DNA of 64,000 nt from assembly GCF_001571775.1 (NCBI RefSeq), contig NZ_LRVM01000001.1, positions 620,001 to 684,000 on the forward strand. Reading direction: 5' to 3'. The DNA comes from Anaerotignum neopropionicum. Lineage in GTDB: Bacteria > Bacillota > Clostridia > Lachnospirales > Anaerotignaceae. Position numbers and translations under genes: made by a program. This document shows positions 62,600 through 64,000 of the stretch, piece by piece. Position 1 is the first letter of the stretch; every line of letters starts with the position of its first letter. Under the pieces are notes generated by a model that did not search any database, was not told where the DNA came from, and saw only the letters and a program-made list of their open reading frames with translations.

Positions 62600-63061
62600 A
62601 TGTCCTTTTGCAACTATGCAGATACAAAGGTAATTGATTCTAGGGCGCAGGATGACAACGCAGTTATTCGTCGCCGTCGGCTTTGCGAAAGCTGTGGAAA
62701 GCGTTTTACCACCTACGAAAGAATAGATAGGATTCCCATTACTGTAATTAAGCGGGATGGAACGCGGGAGATTTTTGACAAGACGAAGGTGATCGGCGGT
62801 ATCATGAAATCTTGCAATAAGCGTCCTGTTACCGCAAAGCAAATTGAAGAGTTGGTTGATGATGTGGAGAATACACTCATTGGCGGCGGGGAACGGGAAG
62901 TGGACAGCAAGGTGATTGGCAACATGGTGATGGATCGCTTAAAAGAGCTGGATGAAGTTGCTTATGTTCGTTTTGCATCCGTTTATCGTCAGTTTAAGGA
63001 TATTAATACATTTGTGGATGAGCTTCAAAAAATGCTCAGCGAAAAGCGGGGTATACTTTAA
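62600..63061 (+). CDS. nrdR: Transcriptional repressor NrdR (apparent 5' frameshift)
   Basis: 153 aa from ATG 62600. The body is clearly NrdR: zinc ribbon half CESCGKRF, RIDRIPITVIKRDGTRE and the ATP-cone (VDDVENTL, VMDRLKELDEVAYVRFASVYRQF). NrdR normally begins MKCPFCNYADTKV. Here TTG 62595, which has the good AGGGGGATACCA site, reads KCPF and then runs into the wrong frame; the T-run at 62606-62609 is one T short. From ATG 62600 the protein lacks the first zinc Cys (starts MSFCNYAD). So this is either a sequencing error or a true lesion. NrdR represses ribonucleotide reductase genes. Confidence 0.9.
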   Translation: MSFCNYADTKVIDSRAQDDNAVIRRRRLCESCGKRFTTYERIDRIPITVIKRDGTREIFDKTKVIGGIMKSCNKRPVTAKQIEELVDDVENTLIGGGEREVDSKVIGNMVMDRLKELDEVAYVRFASVYRQFKDINTFVDELQKMLSEKRGIL

Positions 63062-63080
63062 AAGTATTTTATTTTACATC

Positions 63081-63122
63081 AAAAAAGTCCCTTTGGGTGT
63101 TTGCTCAAAGGGCTCTTTTTTG
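63081..63122 (+). terminator. Rho-independent terminator of nrdR
   Basis: AGTCCCTTTG / CAAAGGGCT stem, T6. Confidence 0.9.
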
Positions 63123-63145
63123 TACAGTATTTGTGGAGGTTTCCC

Positions 63146-63418
63146 ATGGGACAAAAGGTAAAGGCGTTGTTTGCCTGGACAAAAAACGGAGAGAATACGG
63201 CAAGGCTTTTTGGCGAAAAATACAAAACGGCAGGTGTTGAGGTTACGTTATATGGCGAAGCCACAAAAGAGGGGCTGATTTTTTTGGGCGAAACACGAAG
63301 CGCCACCCATGTGCTGTATTTTTTAGACCATGAAAGGGTGTTATTGGTGAGCCTTGCCGATGAAATGGGTGGCTTTCATGTGGAGATTACCGTGGGGGAT
63401 TTAGTGTTGCCCACATGA
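63146..63418 (+). CDS. Hypothetical 90-aa protein
   Basis: 90 aa from the ATG at 63146 (TGTGGAGGTTTCCC). GQKVKALFAWTKNGENTARLF..., a mixed alpha/beta look, no Cys pair, no membrane helix. I do not recognise it. Confidence 0.7.
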   Translation: MGQKVKALFAWTKNGENTARLFGEKYKTAGVEVTLYGEATKEGLIFLGETRSATHVLYFLDHERVLLVSLADEMGGFHVEITVGDLVLPT

Positions 63419-63483
63419 GCTTGTTTTGATATTTCCCGACTTTTGTATGAATAAGAAAGAAAAAAGTATTAATAAAGACAGGC

Positions 63484-63511
63484 AATATTTTACAAAATAC
63501 CTCATAAGATA
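63484..63511 (+). promoter_or_regulatory. Candidate mother-cell (sigma-E/K-like) promoter
   Basis: AATATT (63484-63489), 13-bp spacer, CATAAGATA (63503-63511); the -10 fits the CATAnnnTA pattern. It precedes the Cys-rich gene by about 43 bp. Confidence 0.5.
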
Positions 63512-63553
63512 AAAATGTAAGCAAAACATATTTACTTAAGGAGGTATTATTGT

Positions 63554-63757
63554 ATGAGTGGTTTTGGTTTTGGTTGTGGTGGTAGTGACAGTTCTTGCTT
63601 GTGGATTATTATTTTGTTATGCTGCTGCGGTGGCGGCCTTGGCGGCATTGGCGGCGGTAGTGGATGCGGAAATGACAACTCCTGCTTATGGATTCTGATC
63701 TTATTGTGCTGCTGTGGCGGTTGGGGCAATCAGATTGGAAGCGGTGGCTGCTGCTAA
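63554..63757 (+). CDS. Small Cys/Gly-rich repeat protein
   Basis: 67 aa: SGFGFGCGGSDSS, then two copies of (S)SCLWI-I-ILLCCCGG joined by a Gly-rich linker (GLGGIGGGSGCGND), ending GSGGCC. Twelve cysteines. Two short hydrophobic, Cys-capped stretches suggest a membrane-associated or cross-linked surface protein. It resembles small Cys-rich proteins (chorion-class naming) of Clostridia. ATG behind AAGGAGGTATTATTGT. The promoter type suggests a spore-coat-like role, by inference. Confidence 0.85.
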   Translation: MSGFGFGCGGSDSSCLWIIILLCCCGGGLGGIGGGSGCGNDNSCLWILILLCCCGGWGNQIGSGGCC

Positions 63758-63965
63758 TTTGTCGCACGAAAAAGGGCTTTTTCTTTAAAAGGCCGAAATG
63801 CGGTTTGCAATGGTTCGTTTTGTGACCGAAAGGTTGTAAAAAGAAGGTTTTCTTTGTTTTTTTGGAAAAGAAATTGTTTTGTATAAGGAAAACCTCTAGT
63901 ATGGTTGGACTTTTAAAAGGAGTTTGGCAAAAAGTGTTTTTACTTGGTGTAGTGATTACACCGCC
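63758..63965 (+). other. Gene-free 3' end with an open frame of unclear status
   Basis: A frame from ATG 63901 (MVGLLKGVWQKVF...) runs off the end, but its 3' part is the hairpin at 63967, and the RBS (AAGGAAAAC) is distant. I do not call it a gene. ACCGAAAGGT and AAAAAGGGCTTTTT short inverted repeats lie in 63770-63835. Confidence 0.4.
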
Positions 63966-63966
63966 G

Positions 63967-64000
63967 GGCTTCCCGATTTTTGGGGAAGCCTTTCTTTTTT
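63967..64000 (+). terminator. Strong hairpin terminator at the right edge
   Basis: GGCTTCCC / GGGGAAGCC stem, GATTTTT loop, then TTTCTTTTTT at the window end. Confidence 0.85.

Noticed and set aside
63901-64000. Open frame at the right edge
   Set aside because: Its 3' half coincides with a strong terminator hairpin and the ribosome site is poor; cannot be judged without the next bases.

Overview
The window is a chromosomal segment of a moderately AT-rich, low-GC Gram-positive bacterium. It is most likely an anaerobic, spore-forming, flagellated member of the Clostridia; a Lachnospiraceae or Anaerotignum-like lineage would fit, but this is an inference and no rRNA is present to settle it. The evidence is strong AGGAGG-type ribosome sites with many GTG/TTG starts, the Bacillus/Clostridia gene order yqfC-yqfD-phoH-pgpH-ybeY-cdd-era-yqzL-recO-glyS, sporulation genes (yqfC, yqfD, ylmC/ymxH, ytaF), RecU, a glycine T-box, pyruvate phosphate dikinase and TAXI-TRAP transport. 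No prophage, IS transposase, CRISPR array or toxin-antitoxin pair was seen.

Layout. 1-3.5 kb (minus strand): nucleoside-type BMP ABC transporter and xanthine phosphoribosyltransferase, then a 59-aa hypothetical. 3.6-11 kb: zinc-ribbon protein, MATE exporter, divergent polysaccharide deacetylase, recU, a TldD/TldE-type pair and a 52-aa membrane protein. 11-16 kb: beta-CASP nuclease (minus), a lone glgB, rpsU and yqeY. 16.3-19.2 kb: a three-gene ABC importer (COG2984/4120/1101 type) with hairpins before and after the binding-protein gene. 19.7-30.7 kb: the conserved sporulation/RNA/repair cluster, interrupted by a family-4 uracil-DNA glycosylase, an unknown gene coupled to era, and repeats; it ends with T-box-controlled glyS. 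31.5-34.2 kb: ppdK. 34.5-41.2 kb: flagellar basal-body/export operon flgB-flgC-fliE-F-G-H-I-J, closed by a terminator after fliJ. 41.9 kb: initiator tRNA-Met. 42-46.8 kb: YgjP-type peptidase and a TAXI-TRAP transporter with DUF1850. 46.9-53.6 kb: TipAS-type MerR regulator with its operator, YtaF, a Ca2+-type P-ATPase, an AONS/KBL-family enzyme and an orphan Nif11-like peptide. 54-60 kb: soluble PocR-MCP sensor, TrmL, a Fur-family regulator, DUF2812 protein and a GT2 glycosyltransferase. 59.4-64 kb: two-component system, YlmC, NrdR (apparent 5' frameshift), a small hypothetical and a Cys-rich repeat protein behind a mother-cell-like promoter.

The most striking unexplained feature is non-coding. 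A family of long, modular, hairpin-rich intergenic repeats (at least nine copies, family A) is joined by a second family (B, two copies) and a terminator-like hairpin repeat (C, four tandem copies plus single copies). Several lie directly on gene ends, and two appear to supply the stop codon of the gene before them. They also generate spurious ORFs in several frames. Other leads are the nrdR frameshift, an RBS-sequestering hairpin at ytaF, a structured leader at the flagellar operon, and possible sporulation promoters before yqfC and the Cys-rich gene.
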